From: Thiobacillus sp.
GTDB taxonomy: Bacteria > Pseudomonadota > Gammaproteobacteria > Burkholderiales > Thiobacillaceae
NCBI GenBank assembly: GCA_011391285.1
Contig: JAABQU010000285.1
Location: 1 to 8,944 of the forward strand
Direction of reading: 5' to 3'
DNA: 8,944 bases
The notes beneath the pieces are model-generated. The model searched no databases, had not been told where the DNA came from, and saw nothing but the letters and a program-made list of their open reading frames with translations. The position numbers were made by a program, and so were the translations under genes. This document shows positions 1-6,368 of this stretch, piece after piece. The number at the start of each line of letters is the position of its first letter. The stretch's first letter is position 1.

Positions 1-254
1 GTTACTCCAACCTCACGCCGTTCGACAACGTCAACGATTACGATGGCTTTTCCATGATGGCCAGCATCGTCGACCTCAGCGGCACTGCCGTGACCGGGCT
101 GGCCGGCTATTCCGCTGCGGTCCAGGTGCAGCCGGCCGCCCTCATCGGCATCCCGGCCGGCGAAACCCTGCTTGTGACCGTCACCGTCACCGCCCCCGGC
201 AACCTGGGCATCAGCCTCTCCGGCTATCGCACGCGTCATGCGCCCAACCTCTGA
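1..254 (+). CDS. mshD: MSHA minor pilin MshD, C-terminal fragment (5' end outside window)
   Basis: This is the last 83 residues of a protein whose start lies upstream; the reading frame is open from position 3 to the TGA at 252-254. The fragment begins YSNLTPFDNVNDYDGF, a conserved C-terminal block of MshD-type minor pilins, followed by alternating beta-strand-like sequence (AAVQVQ, LLVTVTVTA) typical of a pilin globular domain. The diagnostic N-terminal prepilin helix is not in the window, so the call rests on the C-terminal block and on mshO following directly. MshD is a low-abundance pilin-like protein thought to be incorporated at or near the pilus tip or to prime assembly in the inner membrane. 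The 3' end overlaps mshO by 17 nt, so the two are probably translationally coupled. Confidence 0.85.
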   Translation, partial: YSNLTPFDNVNDYDGFSMMASIVDLSGTAVTGLAGYSAAVQVQPAALIGIPAGETLLVTVTVTAPGNLGISLSGYRTRHAPNL

Positions 255-1038
255 TCAAGCCGGCTTCACCCTGATCGAGATGATCATCGTCATCGTGATC
301 ACCGCCATCGTCGGCTCGATGGTGGCAGTGTTCCTGCGTGCGCCGCTGGAAAGCTACGTGGCCCAGGACCGCCGCGCGCGGCTGGCCGACGCGGCCGACA
401 CCGCGTTGCGTCGCATGGCACGCGACATCCGGCTGGCGCTGCCCAACAGCGTGCGCGTCACCTCGGTGGGAAACGTCGTGCATCTGGAGTTTCTCGCGAC
501 CCGCAGCGGCGGGCGCTACCGGGCGCAGGGTGGCGGCGACATCCTCGATTTCACCACTGCCGACACCAGCTTCGATGTGCTGGGGCCGCCTATCGCCATG
601 CAGGCCGGCGACCGCATCGCGGTGTACAACCTCGGCATTCCGGGCGCCGACGCCTGGGCGGTGGCGGGCAATACGCTCTCCTCCTATGCCGGTGCGGCCG
701 GCAGCGTGGCCAACATCGCCATTGCCGCCAAGCAGTTTCCCCTGGCCTCACCCGGAAACCGCTTCCAGGTCGTCGAAGGCCCGGTGAGCTATGTTTGCGA
801 TCCAGGGGCCGGCACCCTCACGCGCTACTGGGGCTATGCCATCGCCGCTGCTCAGCCCACACCACCGCCTGTGCCCGTGTCGAGCGCCCTGCTGGCCACG
901 AATGTCAGCACCTGCAGCTTCGACTACCGGCCCGGCGTCACCGAGCGCGGCGGCCTGGTCGGCATGACGCTGGAGCTGAGGCAGGCCGGCGAGACCGTGC
1001 AACTCTATGCCACCACCCATGTGAGCAATCAGCCATGA
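238..1038 (+). CDS. mshO: MSHA pilin-like protein MshO
   Basis: A 266-residue type IV prepilin-like protein. A nine-residue leader ending DQAG is followed by FTLIEMIIVIVITAIVG, the canonical class-IV prepilin motif: cleavage between Gly9 and Phe10, Glu at mature position +5, then a hydrophobic helix to about residue 32. The rest is a globular pilin domain. The C-terminal region (about 222-263) has the MshO-like pattern STCSFDY...GLVGMTLEL...GETVQLY. Cys187 (in VSYVCDPG) and Cys223 (in STCSF) could form a disulfide. Start choice: ATG 238 gives a short leader of normal prepilin length; no clear Shine-Dalgarno precedes it, but it lies inside the end of mshD, which suggests coupling. Expected role: minor pilin processed by the prepilin peptidase and built into the pilus or its priming complex. 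Its stop overlaps the mshP start (ATGA). Confidence 0.93.
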   Translation: MRPTSDQAGFTLIEMIIVIVITAIVGSMVAVFLRAPLESYVAQDRRARLADAADTALRRMARDIRLALPNSVRVTSVGNVVHLEFLATRSGGRYRAQGGGDILDFTTADTSFDVLGPPIAMQAGDRIAVYNLGIPGADAWAVAGNTLSSYAGAAGSVANIAIAAKQFPLASPGNRFQVVEGPVSYVCDPGAGTLTRYWGYAIAAAQPTPPPVPVSSALLATNVSTCSFDYRPGVTERGGLVGMTLELRQAGETVQLYATTHVSNQP

Positions 1039-1451
1039 CCCGCAAGCCGCGCACCGAATCCGGTTTCGTCCTGCCCACGGCGATCTTCCTTCTGGTTATC
1101 CTGGCCGCGCTGGCGACCTACATGGTGACGCTGTCGCGCACCAGCCACCTCAGCAGCGCGCTGGACCTTCAGGGCGGACGCGCCTACCAGGCGGCGCGCG
1201 CCGGCATCGAATGGGCGGCGTGGCAGTTGCTGCAGAACCCCGCACCCTCGTGCGCAGCCGTCTCCCCCCCTCTGGTGCTCACCGGTGCACTTGCCACGTT
1301 TTCCGTTAACGTAAACTGCGTCCACTCCGGCACGTATGCCGATGGCGCCGATACGGTCGAGGTCTACCAGATCACATCGACTGCGACTTCGGGCCTGACT
1401 GGCGAGGTGGATTATGTCGAACGGCAGATTCGGGCGAGTTTCTCGAAATGA
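1035..1451 (+). CDS. mshP: MSHA biogenesis protein MshP (PilX-like pilin-related protein)
   Basis: A 138-residue protein starting at the ATG that overlaps the mshO stop by 4 nt (ATGA). The frame stays open upstream to about 795, but that part is mshO read in another frame and is not expected to be translated. The N-terminus is a basic leader, MTRKPRTESG, then FVLPTAIFLLVILAAL, a hydrophobic helix. This resembles a prepilin cleavage site (Gly10/Phe11), but mature position +5 is Thr rather than Glu and +4 is Pro, as in MshP and PilX-like proteins. The block GGRAYQAARAGIEWAAWQLL (about 49-68) is the family signature. Two cysteines, in SCAAV and VNCVHS, may pair. Expected role: minor pilin-like component of the tip or priming complex in the inner membrane. 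The stop overlaps the mshQ start by 4 nt. Confidence 0.9.
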   Translation: MTRKPRTESGFVLPTAIFLLVILAALATYMVTLSRTSHLSSALDLQGGRAYQAARAGIEWAAWQLLQNPAPSCAAVSPPLVLTGALATFSVNVNCVHSGTYADGADTVEVYQITSTATSGLTGEVDYVERQIRASFSK

Positions 1452-3745
1452 TCATGAACCGTATTGATTGGGATGCCATCATGTCCGTCGCTTTCATCCG
1501 GGCCGTATTTGAAAACTGGAGGCAGACTATTCTCCGCACCATTTCAATGTCCATCCTCGCGGGGGTGACGGGTATGTTTGCGCCGGCTGCATGGGCAGGT
1601 CTTTCATCCGTAGTTAAAAGCTTCAGCCCGAGTTCCATTGCCATCGGGGTTTCCACCACGCTCACTATCACCATCAAGCACAGCCCACCTGGAAATTCCG
1701 ACAACATCGCTTTTACCGACACCTATCCAGCCAATCTCAGGAATGCAGCCACGCCCAATGTGGACAACACGTGTGGGGGGACGGTGACGGCTGTTGCTGG
1801 CGGTTCCTCCCTGAGCCTCAGTGGGGCGAAGCTCGCAGGCAACAATTCCTGCATGGTCAGCGTGTCTGTGACTTCGGCGGTGGCGGGCAGTTATCTCAAC
1901 AGTACCGGGCTGGTGACATCTCCTGATTCCGGCCCCATTGGGCCTGCGACGGCAACATTAGCGGTCGTTGCGCCACCCGTGACATCTGCACCCAGCGGCT
2001 TCAATGCTTTTGAAACAAGTGCGGCCGCCGGCAGCGTGAGCGGCGTGATCAGGACCAAGATTGCCGCAGGCGCCTTCGGCCTCGATGTCGTCGCGATCAA
2101 TGGCGGCGCAACGGCCGTGGATACCACCTTTGCCGGCGATGTAAGGCTGGAACTCGTCGATGCTTCGGCTGGTGCCAACTGCGCCACATATGGCCTGATC
2201 CAGAATCTGGGGACGCTCACTTTCATGGCGGCTGACTTGGGGCGCAAGACGCTGGCAGGCATCAGCGAACCGGATGTCTGGCGCAATGCGCGGATCCGCA
2301 TGCGCTATCCGGCAACGGGGGCACCGACGATTACCGCCTGCTCGACCGACAATTTCGCCATCCGCCCAGCGAGTTTCGGCGGCGTGACGGCAAGCGATGC
2401 CAGCAGCGCCACCGCTGGCACCACGCGCGCGCTGGCCAACATCGCAGTCGCCGGCGGCAACGTGCACAAGGCCGGCCAGCCGTTCAGCATCGCGGCGACG
2501 GCACGCAATGCCGCCGGTGTTACCACCTCGAATTACGCCGGCAGTCCGGCGGCCAGCCTGACCGCCTGCGTGCTGCCGGCGGCCGGCTGTACCCTCGGCG
2601 GGGTGTCGACCGGCACGTGGACGGCCGTTTCCGGAACGGTGACGACCAGCAACGCCAGCTATTCCGAGGTCGGCGCCTTCGCCATGAAACTGGCCGACGC
2701 CAGCTTTGCGGCGGTGGATGCGGCCGACGGCTCCACCGTGGCTGAAAGAACGATCGAATCGGCAGCCGTCAACGTCGGCCGTTTCGTTCCCGATCATTTC
2801 GACCTGGCGCCCGCCAGCGTGCCTGTATTCAAGACGTTCAACGACACCACCTGCGCCACGCGCTCGTTCACCTACGCCGGCCAGCCTTTCGGCTACCTTA
2901 CGCTGCCGCAGGCCACGATCACGGCGAAGAATGCAGCAGGCGCCACCACGCTCAACTATGCGGGCGCACTGTGGAAGCTCACGCCCGCCGGAGCCGTGCA
3001 AAGCCATACCCCCGTCACCGGCAATCTGGATATCGGCTTGCTGGGCGCGCCGACTGTCACGGCGAGCGGTGGCGGGATGGGCACCCTGATTGCCAATGCG
3101 GCCGATGAAATTGCGTTTGTGCGCACTGTTCCGGTCGCGCCCTTCATTGCGGACATCAGCCTGACGATGAACATCCAGGATATCGCCGAGGCGGCCGTGT
3201 CCGGCAACGGCACTGTCGACACCCTCACGCCTGCGCTGTTTGCGAACATCGCCTTCGACGCCGGTAATCGAATCCGCTTTGGTCAACTGATCCTGTCGAA
3301 TGCCCATGGCTCGGAACTGCTCGGCTTGCCGGTTCCGATCGAGACCCGCTACTGGAACGGCAGCGGCTTTGTTCTCAATGCGGACGATCACTGCACGCAG
3401 CTTGCGGATGCCAATGTGGCGCTCTCCAACTGGCAGCGCGATCTCAACGCGTGCAACACGTCGGTCACGCTGTTCGGGCGTTTCAATGCGGGCCGTGGCA
3501 ATCTGCGGTTATCAGCGCCGGGGACGGGCAATACCGGCAGCGTAGACCTCGCGCTGCAGCTGGGCGCCGTGGCCGGCGGCAGCACCTGCGTCGGTGGCGC
3601 CGCGGCCGCCAGCGCAGCGGCTTCGAAAAGCTGGTTGCAGGGGCGCTGGAGCGGCCCCGACTACGACGACAATCCGTCGGCGCGGGCGAGCTTCGGCCTG
3701 CATCGCGGCAGCAAACCCCTGATTTACCTGCGCGAGATGTATTGA
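1448..3745 (+). CDS. mshQ: MshQ-like secreted surface protein with DUF7933/DUF11-like N-terminal domain and DUF6701 C-terminal region
   Basis: A 765-residue protein. Residues 1-50 look like a long signal peptide: a polar 27-residue start, a hydrophobic core at about 28-47, and a probable cut after AWA (Ala50). Residues 51-176 form a beta-rich domain starting VVKSFSPSSIAIGVSTTLTI, with FTDTYPANL, NTCGG and SCMVSVSVTS; this pattern matches DUF7933/DUF11-type bacterial surface modules. From about 183 to 765 lies the DUF6701 region of MshQ proteins: STDNFAIRP, GRFVPDHFDLAP, IRFGQLILSN, ETRYWNGSGF and a terminal block with GRWSGPDYDDNPSARASF ending YLREMY. Several Cys suggest periplasmic disulfides. 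No recognisable LamG/lectin domain is seen, although larger MshQ proteins often have one. ATG 1448 is chosen for its 4-nt overlap with mshP; ATG 1454 or 1481 would give a shorter n-region. The first 300 nt are about 52% GC against about 71% at 2401-2700. Expected role: exported pilus-associated or adhesin-like component; its exact function is not established. Confidence 0.85.
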   Translation: MIMNRIDWDAIMSVAFIRAVFENWRQTILRTISMSILAGVTGMFAPAAWAGLSSVVKSFSPSSIAIGVSTTLTITIKHSPPGNSDNIAFTDTYPANLRNAATPNVDNTCGGTVTAVAGGSSLSLSGAKLAGNNSCMVSVSVTSAVAGSYLNSTGLVTSPDSGPIGPATATLAVVAPPVTSAPSGFNAFETSAAAGSVSGVIRTKIAAGAFGLDVVAINGGATAVDTTFAGDVRLELVDASAGANCATYGLIQNLGTLTFMAADLGRKTLAGISEPDVWRNARIRMRYPATGAPTITACSTDNFAIRPASFGGVTASDASSATAGTTRALANIAVAGGNVHKAGQPFSIAATARNAAGVTTSNYAGSPAASLTACVLPAAGCTLGGVSTGTWTAVSGTVTTSNASYSEVGAFAMKLADASFAAVDAADGSTVAERTIESAAVNVGRFVPDHFDLAPASVPVFKTFNDTTCATRSFTYAGQPFGYLTLPQATITAKNAAGATTLNYAGALWKLTPAGAVQSHTPVTGNLDIGLLGAPTVTASGGGMGTLIANAADEIAFVRTVPVAPFIADISLTMNIQDIAEAAVSGNGTVDTLTPALFANIAFDAGNRIRFGQLILSNAHGSELLGLPVPIETRYWNGSGFVLNADDHCTQLADANVALSNWQRDLNACNTSVTLFGRFNAGRGNLRLSAPGTGNTGSVDLALQLGAVAGGSTCVGGAAAASAAASKSWLQGRWSGPDYDDNPSARASFGLHRGSKPLIYLREMY

Positions 3746-3760
3746 TCCAGGTTAAATCCT

Positions 3761-3787
3761 TTGACAACAACGACTTATTTATTTAAG
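3761..3787 (+). promoter_or_regulatory. Possible sigma70 promoter upstream of mshI
   Basis: The 68-nt AT-rich gap between mshQ and mshI contains a perfect -35 hexamer TTGACA (3761-3766) followed, after 15 nt, by TTTAAG (3782-3787), which matches four of six bases of TATAAT. Alternative -10 hexamers at 16-17 nt spacing (TTAAGT, TAAGTT) match only three bases. This is the longest gap in the window and by far its most AT-rich stretch. If active, it would let the assembly genes mshI onward be transcribed separately from the pilin genes. No terminator hairpin is visible between mshQ and this site, so read-through is also likely. Confidence 0.4.
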
Positions 3788-3802
3788 TTCAAAAAAATTT
3801 TC

Positions 3803-3806
3803 AGGT
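3803..3806 (+). promoter_or_regulatory. Ribosome binding site of mshI (weak)
   Basis: AGGT lies 7 nt before ATG 3814. It is a short Shine-Dalgarno match, but it is the only one in the gap. It supports ATG 3814 as the start, since mshI does not overlap its upstream gene. Confidence 0.4.
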
Positions 3807-3813
3807 CCGGCAC

Positions 3814-4722
3814 ATGCGGTTTTTCCGTCGAGCGAGCGAGCAGGGGTTAACAGCGTATTTACGTCTTCCGGGACGTGTTGCATTTGCGCGCGTTGACCGC
3901 AGGGTGGCCGTCCCCAGGTTGCTTGCCGCCGGTGTGGTGTCGGTCAAGGGCGACAACTGGAACGAGGCGCTGGCCCAGTTGCATGGCAAGGGCCCGGTCA
4001 GCCTCGTGTTGAATCCAGCTGATTACAAGCTGCGCTTGCTTGATGCGCCGAACGTTCCCGTAGAGGAACTCAAATCGGCGGTGCGCTGGCAGATCCAGGA
4101 CATGCTCGATTTTCATGCGGACGACGGCACGGTGGATGTGCTGCAAGTGCCACATCCCGAGCATGTGAGCCATGTTCGGCAGATTTTTGCGGTGGCGGCA
4201 AAAAACACCCTGCTTGCAGAGGAGGCTGTGCTCGCAACCAACGCTGGGTTGAACCTCACCATCATCGACATCATGGAAACTGCCCAGCGCAACGTGGCCA
4301 CCCGACTGGAAACGCCCGGGCGGGCGCTGGCGGTTTTTTCGTTCATCGAAACGGGAGGGCTGCTGACGCTGACGCTGGACGGCGAGTTGTGCATGACGCG
4401 CACGATGGGCGTGAATCAGACACTGCTGGAAAGCGAAGGCCTGGACAGCGTGCTTGAACGCCTGACACTGGAAATTCAGCGCAGCCTGGATCATTTCGAT
4501 CGCCAGTTCGGGGGCATTCCAGTGGGCCGCCTGTTGCTGGCACCGATGAACAAGGTCACCAGCTTGCGCGATGGGCTGGCGGGAAATCTTGCCTTGCCGG
4601 TCGAAGTGCTGAATCTTGCGGATGTGCTGGATACGGCGGCCTTCCCGGATCTGAACGGATTGCCTCCCGTCTGTTTCCATGTCATCGGTGCAGCCTTGCG
4701 CATGGAGGACACCAAGCCATGA
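3814..4722 (+). CDS. mshI: MSHA biogenesis protein MshI (PilM-like actin-fold protein)
   Basis: A 302-residue protein without signal peptide or membrane segment, expected on the cytoplasmic face of the inner membrane. It resembles MshI/PilM: VPVEELKSAVRWQIQDML (81-98) matches the conserved PilM-type segment that follows the first subdomain, and RLTLEIQRSLDHFDRQFG (216-233) matches the conserved helix of the second half (the PilM EI-RSLDYF pattern). The family has an actin/FtsA-like fold and binds the cytoplasmic N-terminal tail of a PilN-like partner; the next gene encodes such a partner, with the tail motif INLVNP. Together they form the base of the alignment complex. It is the first gene after the AT-rich gap, so it probably heads the assembly transcription unit. 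The stop overlaps the next gene by 4 nt (ATGA). Confidence 0.92.
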   Translation: MRFFRRASEQGLTAYLRLPGRVAFARVDRRVAVPRLLAAGVVSVKGDNWNEALAQLHGKGPVSLVLNPADYKLRLLDAPNVPVEELKSAVRWQIQDMLDFHADDGTVDVLQVPHPEHVSHVRQIFAVAAKNTLLAEEAVLATNAGLNLTIIDIMETAQRNVATRLETPGRALAVFSFIETGGLLTLTLDGELCMTRTMGVNQTLLESEGLDSVLERLTLEIQRSLDHFDRQFGGIPVGRLLLAPMNKVTSLRDGLAGNLALPVEVLNLADVLDTAAFPDLNGLPPVCFHVIGAALRMEDTKP

Positions 4723-5375
4723 GCCAGCAGATCAATCTCGTCAATCCGCTGCTGCTCAAGAAGCGCTATGCGTTCGGCCTGCGTGAAATGGCGCTGGGCC
4801 TGGTTCTGGTTCTGGCGGTGGCGCTTGGCTGGACGGGAATTCTGCACTACCAGGCCGGCATCCTCGAAGCGCGCGCCGCGCAGAAGGAGGCGCAGCAGGC
4901 AGAGGCACAGCAGGCGCTGGACCGGTTGTCCGCCGCCGCCACACGGCCAGCAAGCGCACTGCTGGCCGAACGCGTCAAGGCTGTGCAGGCCCGTGTGGCG
5001 CAACGCGAAGTGTTGCTGAGTTTGGTCGGAGGGACCATCGCTCAGGCCTCGGCTGGGTTTTCTCCGCGCTTGCGCGCACTCGCGCACAGCAGCACGGACG
5101 GTGTCTGGCTGAATGGATTCACCCTCACGCAGGGTCATGTAGCCCTCAGGGGCTCGGCCCTGAATGCAGGCTTGCTGACGACGTACCTGGATCGGCTCGG
5201 CAAGCAGGCCGTTTTTTCCGGTATACCGTTTTCCGGCGTGGACGCGGCGCTTGCCCAGCCTGCGGGCAAGGGCAGCGCCGACACGGCAGAATTGCCTGAA
5301 CACATTGATTTCGTCTTGCACTCGGGTAGCGGGGAAGAACCGGCGGCAGATCAGGGAGGGACCCATGCTCAGTGA
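4719..5375 (+). CDS. PilN-like MSHA alignment protein (MshI2-type)
   Basis: A 218-residue bitopic inner-membrane protein. The N-terminal cytoplasmic tail carries INLVNPLLLKK (residues 5-15), equivalent to the PilN INLLP motif that docks onto PilM. It is followed by a single transmembrane helix at about 24-43, an Ala/Gln/Glu-rich coiled-coil segment (about 45-75) and a periplasmic ferredoxin-like domain with GVWLNGFTLTQGHVALRGSA (about 127-146), the usual PilN-family strand pattern. In some MSHA clusters this gene is called mshI2 or is grouped with MshI; I leave the symbol empty because naming is inconsistent. A good Shine-Dalgarno (GGAGGA, 4704-4709) sits 9 nt before the ATG, which also overlaps the mshI stop. 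Expected role: links cytoplasmic MshI to periplasmic MshJ and MshK. The C-terminus overlaps mshJ by 11 nt. Confidence 0.85.
   Translation: MSQQINLVNPLLLKKRYAFGLREMALGLVLVLAVALGWTGILHYQAGILEARAAQKEAQQAEAQQALDRLSAAATRPASALLAERVKAVQARVAQREVLLSLVGGTIAQASAGFSPRLRALAHSSTDGVWLNGFTLTQGHVALRGSALNAGLLTTYLDRLGKQAVFSGIPFSGVDAALAQPAGKGSADTAELPEHIDFVLHSGSGEEPAADQGGTHAQ
5353..5359 (+). promoter_or_regulatory. Ribosome binding site deciding the mshJ start
   Basis: AGGGAGG ends 5 nt before ATG 5365. The mshJ frame is open further upstream, with an ATG at 5251, but that would overlap the PilN-like gene by 125 nt. The strong Shine-Dalgarno and the MshJ-like N-terminus right after 5365 settle the start there. 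Confidence 0.75.
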
Positions 5376-6021
5376 AAAACTGCGCGAGATCAGCGCGCGC
5401 ATCGGCCTGATCAGCCTGCGTGAACGGGTATTCGTATTCGCAGCGGCGGTGGTGGTGGTCCTCGCCCTGGTGCAAACCCTGCTGATCGATGCGGGAAATC
5501 TGCGCAAGCAGACTGCACAGGCCCGCCTGCAAGCCGCCGATGAGATGCTCGAACAAATCGGGCAGCAGCAGCAATTGCTTGCCGGCAAGGCAGGGCATGA
5601 CCCGGACCAGGCCGCGCGCAGTGCGCTGGCAAAACAGGAGGCCCGGCTGGCTGAACTGAATGGCGAACTTGAAAGATTCGAACGGTCGCTGATCCCGCCC
5701 GAGCAGATGAATCAGGTGCTGAGAAATGTCATGCAGGGGACCGGCGGCATCCGGGTGGTCGGCTTCAAAACGCTCGGCCCGCAAGCGGTCGCGCTTCCGG
5801 ATGCTGCCGAAGGTGCGCCCCCCGGCTTTTACCGCCACGGTTTTGAAGTCAGCGTGAGCGGCCGGTATTCCGACCTGGTCGCGTATCTCGAGCGGCTGGA
5901 AGGCTTGCCCTGGAACCTGAGCTGGTCCGAGGCGACGCTCGACGCTGCAGCCCGCCCGCTGCTGACGCTTACCCTGACCGTCCACACCCTGAGCCTGGAG
6001 GAAGCATGGCTGCGCGTATGA
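5365..6021 (+). CDS. mshJ: MSHA biogenesis protein MshJ (PilO-like)
   Basis: A 218-residue bitopic inner-membrane protein. A short cytoplasmic N-terminus with ISARIGLISLRERVF is followed by one transmembrane helix (about 22-40) and then a long Gln/Glu/Ala-rich helical segment with strong coiled-coil character (about 45-110). The C-terminal periplasmic domain contains GFEVSVSGRYSDLVAYLERLEGL (about 156-178), the conserved PilO/MshJ/GspM-type strand-helix pattern; the family uses this domain to dimerise with the PilN-like partner. The preceding gene encodes that partner, which supports a PilN-PilO-type pair. The start at 5365 is chosen for its Shine-Dalgarno and MshJ-like beginning. The end overlaps mshK by 16 nt. 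Confidence 0.92.
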   Translation: MLSEKLREISARIGLISLRERVFVFAAAVVVVLALVQTLLIDAGNLRKQTAQARLQAADEMLEQIGQQQQLLAGKAGHDPDQAARSALAKQEARLAELNGELERFERSLIPPEQMNQVLRNVMQGTGGIRVVGFKTLGPQAVALPDAAEGAPPGFYRHGFEVSVSGRYSDLVAYLERLEGLPWNLSWSEATLDAAARPLLTLTLTVHTLSLEEAWLRV

Positions 6022-6353
6022 TGCCGGTGGTCCTGGTGCTGTCGCTGGCAACGCCACTGGCTGCCGCTTCCCTGCCGGACCCGACGGCGTTGCCGAAAAG
6101 CCTGTCGGCTCCTTCTGCCAGCGCCAAACCTGAAGAATCCGGCCTGGCCTGGGTGAGGATCGATGGACCGCAGCCGATCGCCTGGTACGGCGGAACCACG
6201 GTCAAGCTGGGTGATTCGGTGGAAGGCGGGCGGGTGACCGCCATCCGCGAAGATCACATTGTCATTTCGGGCAAGGGCGGACGCCGTACCGTCCATCTGC
6301 TCGATCATTCGATTCGCACGCAGCCGCGGGTGAAACGCTCTCCGGCTCGATGA
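6006..6353 (+). CDS. mshK: MSHA biogenesis protein MshK (PilP-like periplasmic protein)
   Basis: A 115-residue small exported protein. It starts with a basic then hydrophobic signal peptide (MAARMMPVVLVLSLATPLAAA), probably cut near Ala21. The mature N-terminus SLPDPTALP resembles the DPT-P motif of MshK and GspC/PilP-type proteins. The C-terminal half has a compact beta-domain pattern, WYGGTTVKLGDSVEGGRVTAI then HIVIS and TVHLL (about 60-100), like the homology-region domain of GspC/PilP, which contacts the secretin N-terminal domains. There is no lipobox, unlike many PilP proteins. A strong Shine-Dalgarno (GGAGGA, 5997-6002) lies 3 nt before the ATG; ATG 6018 or 6021 would also fit it and would only shorten the signal peptide n-region. 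It sits directly before mshL, the expected partner. Length is normal for the family. Confidence 0.88.
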   Translation: MAARMMPVVLVLSLATPLAAASLPDPTALPKSLSAPSASAKPEESGLAWVRIDGPQPIAWYGGTTVKLGDSVEGGRVTAIREDHIVISGKGGRRTVHLLDHSIRTQPRVKRSPAR

Positions 6354-6357
6354 AATC

Positions 6358-6361
6358 AGGA
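6358..6361 (+). promoter_or_regulatory. Ribosome binding site deciding the mshL start
   Basis: AGGA lies 7 nt before ATG 6369. An in-frame TTG at 6363 would sit only 1 nt after it, so ATG 6369 is preferred; the choice changes the protein by two residues. Confidence 0.6.
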
Positions 6362-6368
6362 ATTGAAC

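Noticed and set aside
795..1034. 80-codon upstream extension of the mshP frame
   Set aside because: It is mshO read in another frame (Arg/His-rich), and the ATG at 1035 gives a typical MshP N-terminus at an ATGA overlap.
1958..3391. 477-codon open frame on the minus strand opposite mshQ
   Set aside because: The product is Arg/Gly/Ala-rich with no domain or signal, and it mirrors the high third-position GC of mshQ. Treated as a shadow.
3746..3800. Possible intrinsic terminator after mshQ
   Set aside because: I could not find a GC-rich hairpin before the A/T tracts; the A7T4 run alone is not a terminator.
5251..5364. 38-codon upstream extension of mshJ
   Set aside because: It would overlap the PilN-like gene by 125 nt; a strong Shine-Dalgarno and an MshJ-like N-terminus point to ATG 5365.
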